From Chara braunii (Eukaryota > Streptophyta > Charophyceae > Charales > Characeae), in assembly GCA_003427395.1 (NCBI GenBank), contig BFEA01000803.1, positions 124,724 to 188,723 on the forward strand: DNA of 64,000 nucleotides, written 5' to 3'. The notes beneath the pieces were generated by a model. The model had not been told where the DNA came from. It was given only the letters and a program-made list of their open reading frames with translations, and searched no databases. Position numbers and translations under genes: made by a program. Positions within the stretch are counted from its first letter, which is position 1. Every line of letters starts with the position of its first letter. Positions 11,778 to 22,980 of the stretch are shown in pieces.

Positions 11778-12610
11778 ACCCTGCTTAAGCCCTCCCCTAA
11801 AAAAAGTCGACTTGTCGCTCGGGCCTGGGCCATCGCAGGGCCTCCCCTCCCTCCCAGAAGCCGATACACCAACTCCACCTCCCCCACCTGAGGGTTCTCC
11901 AAAACCTGTTCCCTCAATGCCTTAATGGCCTCCGGATCCGCCATGTCGTGAGCCGATACCACCTCCATGGCCTTATTCACACCTGTGAGGCTCAGTGTCA
12001 ACACCTCAGCCTTATCCTCCTCCTCCGGCACTTCCCAAAGCCGTCTTCGCTCGTTCTCTGATTCCTTAAAGGTTAATGAGCCGAGATTGGGCCTATTCCT
12101 CCCGCTCCCCGGCCCCGTGTTTCGGCAAGTGACAACTTCGTAGTTCCCACACGCTGGGTCGCAAAGGAGCAGAATCATTGTCCCGTCGTGCTTATTAAAA
12201 ATCAACATCTTCGTTCGACACAGGAACAACCTTCCCAGAAGGATGGGATGATCGACATCGGGCATGACGAAAAAGCACGTCCTGGCTCGCACCTTCCCAA
12301 TCTCTATAATCACATTAGACGCCGTGCCATAAAAAGCGGCCTTGCAGTTGGGGCCATGCAGCATGCCATGGTCCGAGCGGTCGATCTCCATGCCTATCAT
12401 TACCGCCTCCTTCTCCCTGATGATATTCATTTCTGCGCCCGTGTCCACCATCCCAGTGCACTTCTGGTTCTTTATCACCAAATCCACCTGCCCGTACGCC
12501 ACACATTTCCAGTCCATCCTTGTCCTTGCCTCAGTCCACTCCACCTCCCTGGGCAGGACCGTACTCAGATGGACATTTGGCACCAACCTTCGCGAGAGTT
12601 GCCCTTCAAC
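11753..12610 (-). pseudogene. Ty3/gypsy aspartic protease and N-terminal pol region
   Basis: The retropepsin motif is clear: GMVDTGAEMNII near 12440, with the catalytic DTG triad, and a second hallmark HPILLGRLFL near 12230. The frame has no ATG near its beginning. It is open from 12610 and overlaps the end of the gag frame (stop 12565-12567) by 46 bases in the minus-1 phase. That could reflect frameshifted translation, but no canonical slippery heptamer is seen in the overlap. The downstream part, an acidic linker leading to the RT frame, ends at TAG 11753. Confidence 0.88.
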
Positions 12611-14883
12611 TCACCACGGAGCCTTGGTGGCGACGCCAGGATGTCCTTCAGGTTCATCAGGTCATTGTGGCCTTCTAGGAGCTTGTCCACCATCCGCTCC
12701 ACATCAAAACCTTCCGCCATCCGAACCGCGTACTTCTTCCTCTTAGGTACGCTGTCGGGTAGGCTCGGCTCGGCCTCCTCCCGGGCTCCTCTCTTTTTGG
12801 CCCTCAGCTCCGCCCGCTGATCCTCCTCTTGTCGAGGCCTCTCATCCTCTTCATCGTCATCCTCTTCCTCTTCCTCCGGGACCTCCACCACCTCTTTCCT
12901 ACGTTCTGGCTCAGGCTCCTTTCGAGGGGGCGCCTGACTGGGCTCTTGGCTAGGCCCGGCCTTGTTTTGGCTCCTAGTCCGAGCCGCCTGCGGTACCCTG
13001 CCATGCGACGTGGGGGGTCTGTAGGCCATACCTGACCTAGGGCCCGTCCCTACATTCGCCACTCTTGGGCACCCTTGTTGTCCTGGCGAAGGCTCTGGCC
13101 CAGAGTCATAAAGGAAGACCTCAGGCAGGTTGGCCTCTCGGGCTTCTTCACACAGGGCTTGCAGCTTCTGCTGGTATCTCCCCACTTTTTCCAGCGGATC
13201 TCCAATCCTTCCCAGGAGGAGTGTGGTCGGCTCTCCTTCGCCTTCCTTCCCCTCATCATCCGATTCGATGACTATTGGCTCCTCCCTTATAGCCCCTGCC
13301 TTTAGTCGCTGGTTGAACTCCTCGTTATCCCCCACAATCTCCTCGATCCTTACGGTCGGCTCTTCCTTCTCTTGCCACATCCTAAACATCGTCGGGGGTG
13401 CTGTGGGCCCCGCTGCTGCTCGCTGGAGAGCCTCTTGCCTGATTCCTCCCGGGGTTCTGGGGTCAATATGCTCACCCCACTTATCATATATGTCCCCGTC
13501 CATACAAGAGGAGATTAACCCTGACAATTCATCCTCCCGCCGCCGCTCGCAGAACCGCACCGTGTGGCCTACATCGCCACAATGCCAGCAGGTGGCATTT
13601 CGCCAATCAAAGCGGGGCCTCCCATACCCTTGGCCCCCTCCCTGGCTGCCTCAGCCACCTTGGTCTGGGCCCCTTTGACCATTCCAACCACATCCGCGAC
13701 CCCCACCATTTCCTCCTCGGCCCCGGCCACCACCTCCTCGACCCCCTTGATTTCGGCCTCCATTGCCTTGTCTGCCTTGTCCTTGGTTTCCTCCCCCGGC
13801 CACGCTGACCTGCGAGTCCTGTTGGGAGGGAGGTGGTTGGGCCACAAACTGACCCTGGGCTGCAGAGTAGTTCGGGGGCCCCATACTTGCCGCTGGGCCC
13901 GCGTAAGGGACCATTTGCCTGCGCTAGGTTTGACTACCCCCGCACGAGGTGCAGTGATTACAACTGGGCCAGGATGTAGGCTGACAGTGCGGCACACAAT
14001 GCCCACAAGCCGGCGGCGGCCCCATACATGACGGCCTGACCGTCGCTGACGTTGTCGTGGCAACAGGTGGCGGCGCAACAATCGCTTGCGGGACCTGCCC
14101 TTTTCCGGATCCTTGACCCCCCACTTGTAAATTCCGCTGCTTTCTCTTGGACTTGGTTAGGATCTGGGAGCCCGTCTCTTCTCCGCCATTGTGCATAGCC
14201 TCCTCTTCCACTGCCCCCGACGCCCGGCCTTGGGCTACGGTCACTCCCCTCTTTTGCACTTCCGCCTCATTATCATACCCCAGCGCTGCCAATACGTCCG
14301 TGACGATCCTCTTCACCACTGGGGTCCCGGATGCGGTGGCGTCCCTTTCCTTTCTCTTGCGCCTTTGCAGCCGCACCTGGTGCTGCTCCACCTGGTCCAC
14401 AATCACCTCTTCCACCCCTTTGTCGATAGTGGCCCAGGTGAGTTTCTCATTTCCCCCCCCGTGACCCGTCAGCTCCGAGGCCTCCGAGCCAGTAAGCAGA
14501 CCCAAAAATATGGCACACTGGGTTTCTTCGGAGATCCCGTGCACCTTCCGCGCCTTCCTTTTAAACTCGTGCACAAACGCCCCAATCGTGGAGAAGTCAT
14601 CCTTGTTCATGGCTTCCAAATCCGCCATGGTCAGCAACCCATCCCCCAACCTGTATTTTCTCTGCATCATGTCCCTGAACCTCGCCCAACTACCATTGGC
14701 AGCATCCACGACCTTGCCCACTTCCTGATGGTGGCTATGAAGGACATATCTTAGGACCCGCTAGAGCTTGACCTCGTCCGATCGCCCCGCAAGTGCTTGC
14801 TTCGTCACGTCCAGCCCGTCGGACACCCGTTCTCCCTTGAAGTGGAAAGTATCAACCTTCGGGACAAATGCGGTCAGGTGCAT
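12565..14883 (-). pseudogene. Ty3/gypsy gag with zinc knuckle, interrupted
   Basis: Structural protein of the virus-like particle. An ATG at 14883-14881 opens the frame. The capsid-like region (about 14880-14450) includes FHFKGERVSDGL and KYRLGDGLLT. A basic region, a Cys-rich patch (13930-14010) and a Gly/Arg-rich stretch (13680-13800) follow. A CCHC knuckle CWHCGDVGHTVRFC (13552-13593) binds RNA. After it come an acidic run (EEEEEDDDEEDE, about 12850) and a basic patch. Stops inside the one continuous frame: TAG 14761, TAG 13924 and TGA 13651. Several of these would be Gln or Arg one transition earlier. The frame ends at 12565, overlapping the protease frame. Upstream of the ATG the frame stays open to the TAG at 14935. 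Confidence 0.85.
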
Positions 14884-16405
14884 TGCTGTTATTGGAGTAT
14901 TATCGAAGAGGGGGAAAGGAAGAATGATACGTACCTAGCAGGCCAGCAGGATGCGAATGAGCCTATTTGGGCTCGACGATCGATTAAACCAGGCCTAAAC
15001 AGGGGAGCGGGCATGGAAGAGGAGTGAGTGAGAGGCCACGAGGTAGAGGTTTGAAGACGGGTAAATCCGAGGTTGAAGTCGGATTTGTGGCTGGGCGGAT
15101 GGACTTGACGGGATGGGGGTTCGAGGACTGTGTACTAGGGAGGCAGGAGAGATAAAACTGTATTTTTCTGAGTTATAGCAGAAGATTCATTTCATCTTCT
15201 GCGGATCGGCAACGACAGTATTGTCGTATTGGCCATAGTAATAGTTGGTACTAACATCACTGGTCACATGAGTTGTCACCTGCATGGGTAGTCTATATGG
15301 TCTGGCTCTTCATTGCTGTCGTCAAGGTCAAGCCCTGAGGGAGTAATCGACTGCTGCGAGGGGCTGTCGCATTGGGCCTCCGTTGTGTTGTGCGTACGCT
15401 ATATAGCACTATGTTGGCATCTGGCTTACGCTAAGCATTGTTGTAACCGGGCACTGACCACGGTAGGGCCTCGCAGAGTGGTGCTGCTGGTCATCGTGAT
15501 CTCCACTGGCAGCTACGAAAATTGGTTATTAGTACTGTTGCGATAACACTAAACTGTGCAGCGCTATTTGTGCTTCTACTCGAAGCCCGGCCCATGCGTC
15601 TCAGTTGCGGTTTGCATTGGCGAGCGAAAGGAGAGTACAGTGCCGATCTGCACAGTGCGGGCAGTCACGGGGGCAGTAGCAGTTTGGGTGCAAAGAGAGA
15701 GGAAAGACCATTACGGCCAAGCCGACGGAAAAGTAGGTTGTTGCTTGCAGTATTGAGCGGTATATTCGATCGCAGGGAGTACTACTGTGTCTGTGTACTC
15801 AATACGTTGCAGTCAGGTGGTACCGTTCCAACTGATGGGTAAGCCGCGTGGATGCTGAGAAGGCTGCGCCTCCATAAGTCCGTTGGGTGGCTAGTACTCA
15901 CCAAGCGACTGATTACTTTGACCTGCGTGTCCTCTGCGACGGCAGTACGGTGCTTGCTGGGCTGGTTGACGACCGTACGAACTGTTGTGTATCGACTGTA
16001 TCTGTTGTAGCTGGGTCTGTTTCACTGATTATGCACAGAGAAAACTGCTAAGGGTTGTTGCTGATTCCCCCTGCCACTGTGCTATGGCATATTACGGTTC
16101 CATAATTGCGTGCCCTGTTGCTCATCTCTGACTGCGGAGTCAGCTATAGTGTTGCTTGAGTTTTCTGCGGGCTACTACGCTGTTCAAAGTACGGCGGCCG
16201 TTTGGAGAAGTAGGACTGCGGCTTCATGTCGGGAAGTAAAGGTGTAGTGTACAAAAAGTGATTGGACTGCAAAGAGGGTTGCTGCCACAACTTGGGGAAG
16301 GGGTGAAAGAGGGGGGTTGTTACTGCAATTGGGAGTTCGTCAAGGGAACTGGGCTCAGTAGTTGGACTTTGGGGTTGACCAAGTTGTTACACTTGACCAC
16401 CATTG
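14884..16405 (-). repeat. R5-like sequence upstream of gag, strongly diverged and inverted
   Basis: Next to the inverted R1 at 16405, the minus strand reads 'CAATGGTGGTCAAGTG' and 'AACTTGGTCAA', which match the start of R5 at 22986 and 114. The similarity fades toward 14900. This would be the 5' leader of the gypsy element (gag ATG at 14883). I could not find a primer-binding site, nor a direct repeat of this stretch on the far side of the element at 5333. No convincing ORF is present. Confidence 0.45.
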
Positions 16406-19400
16406 TGGGGCCCTCAGGCGCTGAAGATTTGAAGGCCCTCTCACACGAGTCTGAGTGCACCCCTCTTGTATCTGATAGATTTAATGATTATTTTTCTGCT
16501 TTTCTTACTTTAAGTCTAGTCCATTGGAAGGCGGCAGGCGGGATTGCAACCCGTAATCCGCGCCAAGGCCTCTGTGGGAGGTTTGCTCCACCGATTGCGG
16601 GAACTCTGCCGGAACTCAGGAGGAGTTCTGGAGGCAGGGAACTGAAAGGTAACCATTGCTTCCCCTCTATAAACCCAATTATAACCCCTATCTGTACATA
16701 TTTCTATGTTTTGACTGAATATCTTGCATGCATCCTGTACTTTGACTTTAGCTTGACTTTCAAGACATAAACCAGACTAAGTAAAGGAGAGTATGTATAA
16801 TGGCAGTTTCAGTTTTGTTTTGTTTGTCTGAAAGCACATTATAACAAGGGGTTGCATCAGGGGGAAGGCTGGGAGGAAGGCAGTTTTGCTTGTGCTTGAA
16901 CGGGTCTTATAGGGTCAACATTGTCTCTAAGATGAATGGCCTGACTGTTGTGTTTTGTTCTGTTTTCTGAAGGGTCAAACATTGTTTCTAAGACGAATGG
17001 CTTGGTCGCTGTGTTTATTTAATTATGTCAGACATTGTTTCTAAGATGAATAATCTGGCTACTTATTTTGAGGGGTATTGATTGCTTGAGTTTTGAGGAC
17101 AAGACATTGTTTTTAAGGTGAATGGTTTAGTCGCTGTTTATTTTGGGTGGTTTCTGAACAGTCTCTGGGTCTTGACCCAGGGTACTCTGTTTTTTTTTAT
17201 GAGAGGAAATGGGTTGAGCATTGTTTATAAGACGAATAGCTCAACCCTTTTTTTTGTTTTGTTCTGAGGGAGGTTCAGGCCAAAGGACTAGACATTGTTT
17301 ATAATATGAATGGTCTAAGTCTGAGGCCACATGACTATAATGAGAACAAAGGAATAAGATTCTCTATAATCCTATATATATATATATATGTGAGAACAAG
17401 GCTAGCCAGATATTGTTTCTAAGACGAATAGTCTGACTACAGCCTTATCACGAAGAAAGGGAGAGTATAACTAAGAGTTATAATTGAAGGTAATTTGGGC
17501 AGGTTGAGCATTGTTTCTAAGACGAATGACTCAACCCTACGCTCACTTCTGAAAATAGAGTTCAGAGAAATATATATAACTTGGCTATTTAAACAGTTCA
17601 GGGCGATTAAGCATTGTTTCTAAGACGAATGACTTAGTCATATGCCCAAAGAAAAGAGAAGTAGTTGTGCAACCTGTTCGTGTATAAGTAAGGCAAAGAA
17701 TTGGAATTGTTTCTAAGACGAATGGTCAAACTCAATGCCCTATGTAAGCAGGGTATAAGGGGTTAAATCATTGAGAGACTATGAACTATTGTTTGTCAAA
17801 GGTAATTTGGGTTGGTGAGAGTACTTACCCTTGTGGTTTGACTTGCATGTGGCTGAGTGAGATTGCTACCTAGTCAGAGTTTCAATTTGATAGGTAGTTG
17901 TTTTAGTGGCTCGCCACGTGCTAGAGGGATAGGAGTTAGATTCAATTCCTGCATTTTCTGTGATAGTTCTTTTTTACTTAGATCAATTTTTGCATTTTCT
18001 GAGATCACTTATTATACTTGGGCTTGTATAAATCTTGGTAGGTCACTTTCCCTACGGGAAGTGCTGCCGAAATTTCTGCAAATCCAAGGAGTTAAACAAA
18101 ATTTGACTTTCGGCAGTCAAGGACTATTTCTGTTTTCATATTTGGACTTATATAAATTTTGAAAAGACATTTTTCCTATGGGAAGCGTTGCCGAAATTTT
18201 CTTAGTTTAGAGGAGTTAGATTATATTTTGACAGGTGACGACTCTGGTAATCCACCATGGATAGGGGAAATTATGTCATGAGTCTACCTTTCTTTGGGCA
18301 CTGACTTAGAGGTAGGCTCAGACTTATGTGAGCATAACGAATTTGGTAAGATCATGATGAGGAAATTAGTCTCTATGGACTTATAGGTTTAGTCTTGGGC
18401 ATTGACCTGTCTTGTGTTACAGGTCGTCGTGATCGATTTGGTTCAGGACTTGGACTAGGTTCAGTTTGATCCCTTGAGGATCACCTTCTGTTATCACTGA
18501 TAACAGGTCGGTTGTCGATTCGTCGGTTTACGACTCAACTCCAATTCACCCTCAATACTCAACCTAAAAGGTTTTAGCCCCGGTGATTTTATTATTTTAT
18601 AAAGGTTTTTCCCGGACTTTTATTGAATGGCCATTTAACAAAGGTACTGAGTATTTAATTATAGTTAGTTGGACAGAGGTTGGGGCTTGTATGACTAAAG
18701 CGAGGGGTATGGGTACAGAGAGTAGTTGGAGTTGACTCCGTGTAGTGCATGGACTCTTATTTGACTCTTTGATGTAATTGCATGTATGTTCTGTGGTTCG
18801 GATTTTCGATTGTGCTTCCTGCGATCGCACATATATATATGGCTGTAAGAAGTCTCACTGTGATTGTGAGAAGTGATCGTCACATATTTATCCCCCTATA
18901 TATATGTATATTTATATCGGGTGTTCGTGTGGCCTGAGTGGGCCTCACTTAAGGGTAAAAATCGGGGTTGGGATCGAGGAAAGATAGAAAACCCCCTCTA
19001 CAGTGTTGTATGCTTCTTAGGGATTTCTTAGTTGGACGTTAATCCTGGGCCTGGATTCAAGTCCTTGTCCAGAACATCCCAGACCCTAGACTCTGCAGGG
19101 AAGGAATCTTCCCCTGCGCAGAGCCTATCGGCCCTGCTCGTCGAGACACCCAACCCTAAGGGCAGAAATGTCGCAATGGCTGAACGACATGTCCTTCAGC
19201 CGTTCAATATCGTGAAGGGCAACCCCTCACGATATATTCCTTCAGCCCTTCAATATCGCGAGGCCGAAACTGAGATTGCCTCGTCTGACTAGCATCGTCG
19301 GTTGATGTAGGAAGGGCTTCCAACCACGCAACCTTATATCAAAGTCTTGCTCGCGACGTTCGCCCGTCCTAGTGTCTAGAGTTATGGGATTAAGGGATTT

Positions 19401-19520
19401 GTACATATACATGTGTGCCCAGAACCAGTATCGGTGGTTGGTGCCAACCAAAAAGGTTACCCAAGGTTGTGATTTTGGGATGGGGAGACTTTCAATCTAT
19501 TTTTACTTTTTAAGAGTTAT
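16405..19520 (-). repeat. R1 module, inverted copy A (with hairpin array)
   Basis: This is an inverted relative of the R1 copies at 20485-22980 and 42045-44591. The 'gggccttcaaatcttcagc' edge near 16430 and the 'ttatcactgataacaggtcgg' block at 18490 both recur, in opposite orientation, near 22970 and 21030. It contains ten hairpins listed separately (16913-17732), an AT microsatellite at 17374-17389, and A/T-rich blocks. The segment next to R2 (19380-19520) ends 'tatagttggacgt', the mirror of the start of copy B. No ORF of note. Confidence 0.8.
16913..17732. repeat. Array of ten covarying hairpins in R1 copy A
   Basis: Hairpins lie at about 16913, 16975, 17028, 17096, 17213, 17287, 17403, 17507, 17606 and 17698. 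All share a core, CATTGTTTCTAAGACGAAT or a close variant, in which CATT pairs with AAT(G) and GTTTCTAAGACG is the loop. Outside the core each copy has its own arm sequence, and the other arm changes to match: GGGTTGAG/CTCAACCC at 17213, CTAGA/TCTAG at 17287, GATTAAG/CTTAGTC at 17606 with a wobble pair. One extra unpaired base recurs on the right arm. Spacing is irregular, roughly 60 to 120 bases. Confidence 0.8.
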
Positions 19521-20484
19521 TATAGTTGGACGTTGTCGAGCCCATCGGTCCGGCACCGCACAAGGGCAGCGCAGGACCCTCCCGGCCGCGTCACGCAGGA
19601 GGTGGACTTAATCCTCGTCGCGATACATACTTGGAGCTTCTGCAAGCCACTCCGGCCGAGTGCGCCAGCCATACCTCTCGCAAGCCCCTACGACAGGATA
19701 GTGCCTACGCGAGGCACGACTTACCTCCACCTTACGGGAGCTGTCACCTCCCTTCGGTGGGCGTATCCCCGCCGAGCTACCAGTCCACATTACAAAAGTT
19801 GATCAGCTGCAATCGCAGCGGTGAACCAGCCGAGGACAATTCTAGTTCGTTATAGCATAGGGGCTACGTGAGGTAATACGCCTCTATTGGACCCGCACTC
19901 GAACCGGCATCTTAGGCGGCTGAGGTCCCAAGAGCGACTCATCGCCGGTCGACTAGGATGCATCCCACACACGACGCGCACGCCAGTATAAAAAACATAA
20001 AAATAAAAACACACATACCTACACACGTACATATACAAAATGACACTAAACAGACAACGCGACAACACTCCTAGTCCCTTAGTAGCCATCCCATAACTCT
20101 TCGATGAGGAAATCGGATAGGCGTCGCGCACGAGACTTAGTATAAAAACCGCGCGAACTCAGGGTCTCCTCATATCGACTCGCAATGCATAAGTACACAA
20201 GCGATCGCAATGATGGCGTGCTATGTAGTACCCATACTCATGCGATCCTCGTTAATCTCGAGGGTCGCATTTGACACTCAAGTGTCGGCTGACACGCGCC
20301 TTGAGGGTTAATCTCTCGACGCTGGACAACCGCCAAGGGCGGTTGAGAACCACACCCTCATCTGCACCCTGCGGAGAGTGGGTGGTACACAGGTTCATAC
20401 CTGTGGTGGCAACCGTCTCTTATTGTTTTGGAAACCAGCTCCATCATCTAGGGTCTGACTTTGACGGTTGCCACGGATATCAAC
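19521..20484 (+). repeat. R2 module, copy 1
   Basis: Starts TGTCGAGCCCATCGGTCC and ends CACGGATATCA. It is alignable with 41048-42044 and 60099-61050 and, inverted, with 58671-59637, and in part with 36690-37152 and 54470-54785. It sits between two R1 modules of opposite orientation. Its flanks are ACGT on both sides, part of the mirror-image R1 ends (ttggACGT / ACGTccaa). With TG...CA ends and about 960 bases, it could be a solo LTR with a 4-bp duplication, but the palindromic flank makes the duplication ambiguous. ORFs inside are not conserved between copies. Confidence 0.75.
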
Positions 20485-22980
20485 GTCCAACTATAAAAAT
20501 TCTAAAAAGCAAAGGATAAAAGAGGACCTCCGTTTTTTCTCAACGCATAATCTGCCTAACCCTTACAAAGGGTCGCGATAGGTCGCGCGAACACTCAAAT
20601 CATAAGTACATACATGTGTGAATAAGGGTTATTAATACAGGACGATCACTTCTCAGAAGCACAGTGGGCCTCCTCTCAGCCATATACGTATGCATGTGAG
20701 CGCAGGCAGTCAAATCCAAAGTCCGAATCACCAAACATACCAGCAATCACATCAAAGATCCAACCAAAAAGTTCATGCACTACACGAGGTCAACTTAAAC
20801 CATTCTCTGCACTCACTCCCCTTGCTTTTAGCCATACAAACCTCACTCTTGTGCAACTCCTCAAAATAAAATACTCAGTACTTTTCTTTAAATGGTCATT
20901 CAAATAAAGTGCGGGTGAAAATACAACAAAACATTTCAAATCACAAGGCTAAAGCCTTTAGGTTGAGTGGTAGGAGTGAATTGGAGTTGAATCGTAAACA
21001 GACGAATCGGCAACCGACCTGTTATCAGTGATAACGGAAGGTGATCCTTGTAGGATCAAGCTGAATCTAGCCCATATCCTGAATCAATCGATCAAGAAGA
21101 CTTGTAACATAAGACAGGTCAATCCCCAAGCTAAGTCTATAAGTTCATGGAGAATAATTTTAATATCATGATTTCACTCAAATCATGATATTTAACTAAG
21201 CCTAGACGTACCTCTAAGCAAGTGCCAAAAGAAAGGTAGACCCTGACAGAATCTCCTCTATGCATAGTGGATTTTTCAGGAATGTCACCTTTCAAAATAT
21301 AATCTAACTCCTTTAAACTAAGGAAATCCTGGCAGCGCTTCCCGTAGGAAAAGTGATATTCCAAGATTTATATAAGCTTGAATAAGAAAACAGAAATAGT
21401 CTTCAACTTTCCAAAGTCCAATTTTGTTTAACTCCCTGAATTAGCAAAAATTTGGGCAGCACCCCTTAAAAAAAAGGAGACTTCCCAGATTTATAGTAAG
21501 CCATACATAAAATGTAGACAAGTTGAACTTTGAAAGGTCAAAATTTGTCTAACTCCTTGGATTTGCAGAAATTTCGGCAGCGCTTTCCGTAGCTTACCAA
21601 AATTTATACAAGACCAAGTACAACAAAAGATCTCAAAAAATGCAGAAATTGACCTAAGTAAAAATAAACGTAGCTAAAAAAATGCAGAAATTGAACGAAC
21701 TCCTATCGCTCTAGCACATGGCGAGCCTCTAAAGCAACTACCTGTCAAGCTGAAACTCGGACTAAGTAGTACTGACACTCAGTCACATGCAGGCCAAACC
21801 ACAAGGAGCAGGTACTATCACCATCCCCAAGTCAAAATCCTTACATATAGTTCATGAATCTTTCAGATGATTTAACCCTTGTACCCAACTTACATATGGC
21901 ATAGTGCTAGACCATTCAGCTTAGAAACAATGTCTAGCATGCCTTTGGGCATTTGACTAGACCATTGGGCTTAGAAACAATGCCTAGCCGCCCTGAACTG
22001 TTTAATATCCAAACTTTAATATTTTTCTGACTTTGTTCTCAAAAGAAAGTGCAAATATGGGCAGGGGACTGAACCATTCGCTTGGAAACAGTGTTCAGCT
22101 TGCCCAGACTATTTCCAATTATACTCTGTAATTTTTCCTTCTCTTCTTGGTAATATGGCTTAGCGCTGGACCATTCGGCTTGGAAACAATGCCCAACTGC
22201 CAGTTCACATGCAAATATAAGTAAAGTACTTTCTTTTATACTCAGTTTATACTTATGCGCGTGGTTTTCAGGCTAAACCATTTAGCTTAGAAACAATGTC
22301 CAACCTTAGAACAAAAACCCTCCCTCGGAATAAAACAAGAAAAACCCTTTCACATCAGGCAGCCCTCATAAAATAAACATAGCAACCAGGCCATTCAGCT
22401 TAGAAACAATGTCTGGCCCCTCAAAAAACAGCCAAATAAACATAGCCCTGGGCCATTCAGTGTAGAAACTATGCCAAGTCTTTAGTTGACCCAGTCAAAC
22501 GCATGCAGTCTGCCTTCCTCCCACCTTCCCCCAATCCATCCTTTAGTCTACTTTCAGTCAAAATAAAGAGAAATTTAAGCTTCACACACATGCATTCCTT
22601 CCATTCAGTCCGATTATGTCATGAACAAAATCAAAATCATAGGGACAATCTGATGCATACATCAGTCAAACTAAAAGAGGGGTAGGCAAACATGGGTATA
22701 GTGCGGTCAAACAGACTGAGGAATGTATACCTGATAGTTCCCTGCCTCTAGAACCTCGCCTAGGTTTCAGCAGAGCTCCCTCAATCGGTGGGTGGACTCC
22801 CCATAGAGTCTTGATGCGGTCCTACGGGTTGCAAACCCGTCTGCCGCCTTCCCCTCTGAACAGGACGAGACTTAGATTTAGAAGGGCAGAAAGAGAAGGG
22901 TTTCAAGACTCTCAGATCCAAGGAGGGTGCGCTCAGACTCGCGAGAGAGGGCCATGTTATCTTCAATCGCCTGAGGGCCC
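20485..22980 (+). repeat. R1 module, direct copy B (with hairpin array)
   Basis: Very similar to 42045-44591 over its whole length. Landmarks are 'cgtccaactataaaaa' at the start, 'cctgttatcagtgataac' at 21017, the repeated block 'aatttgggcagcac'/'ttcggcagcgcttcc' (21300-21600), the hairpin array 21907-22480, and the end 'cttcaatcgcctgagggcc'. It continues straight into R5. The internal 'aactccttggatttgcagaaatttcggcagcgc' phrase occurs in several variants 100-150 bases apart, a second, looser internal repeat. No gene seen. Confidence 0.85.
21907..22480. repeat. Array of seven covarying hairpins in R1 copy B
   Basis: Hairpins at about 21907, 21957, 22066, 22165, 22270, 22386 and 22447. The core is CCATTCRGCTTAGAAACAAT, the reverse complement of the core in copy A. 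Arms: CTAGAC/GTCTAG (21907), CTGAAC/GTTCAG (22066), CCAGGC/GTCTGG with one G-T pair (22386). The last copy (22447) has one arm damaged relative to copy C. Confidence 0.8.

Noticed and set aside
5333-14883. TAG read as glutamine (alternative genetic code)
   Set aside because: It would explain many TAG codons but not the TGA codons, the absence of in-frame TAA, or the frame changes. Decay by C-to-T change explains all but the frame changes. Kept as an alternative to test.
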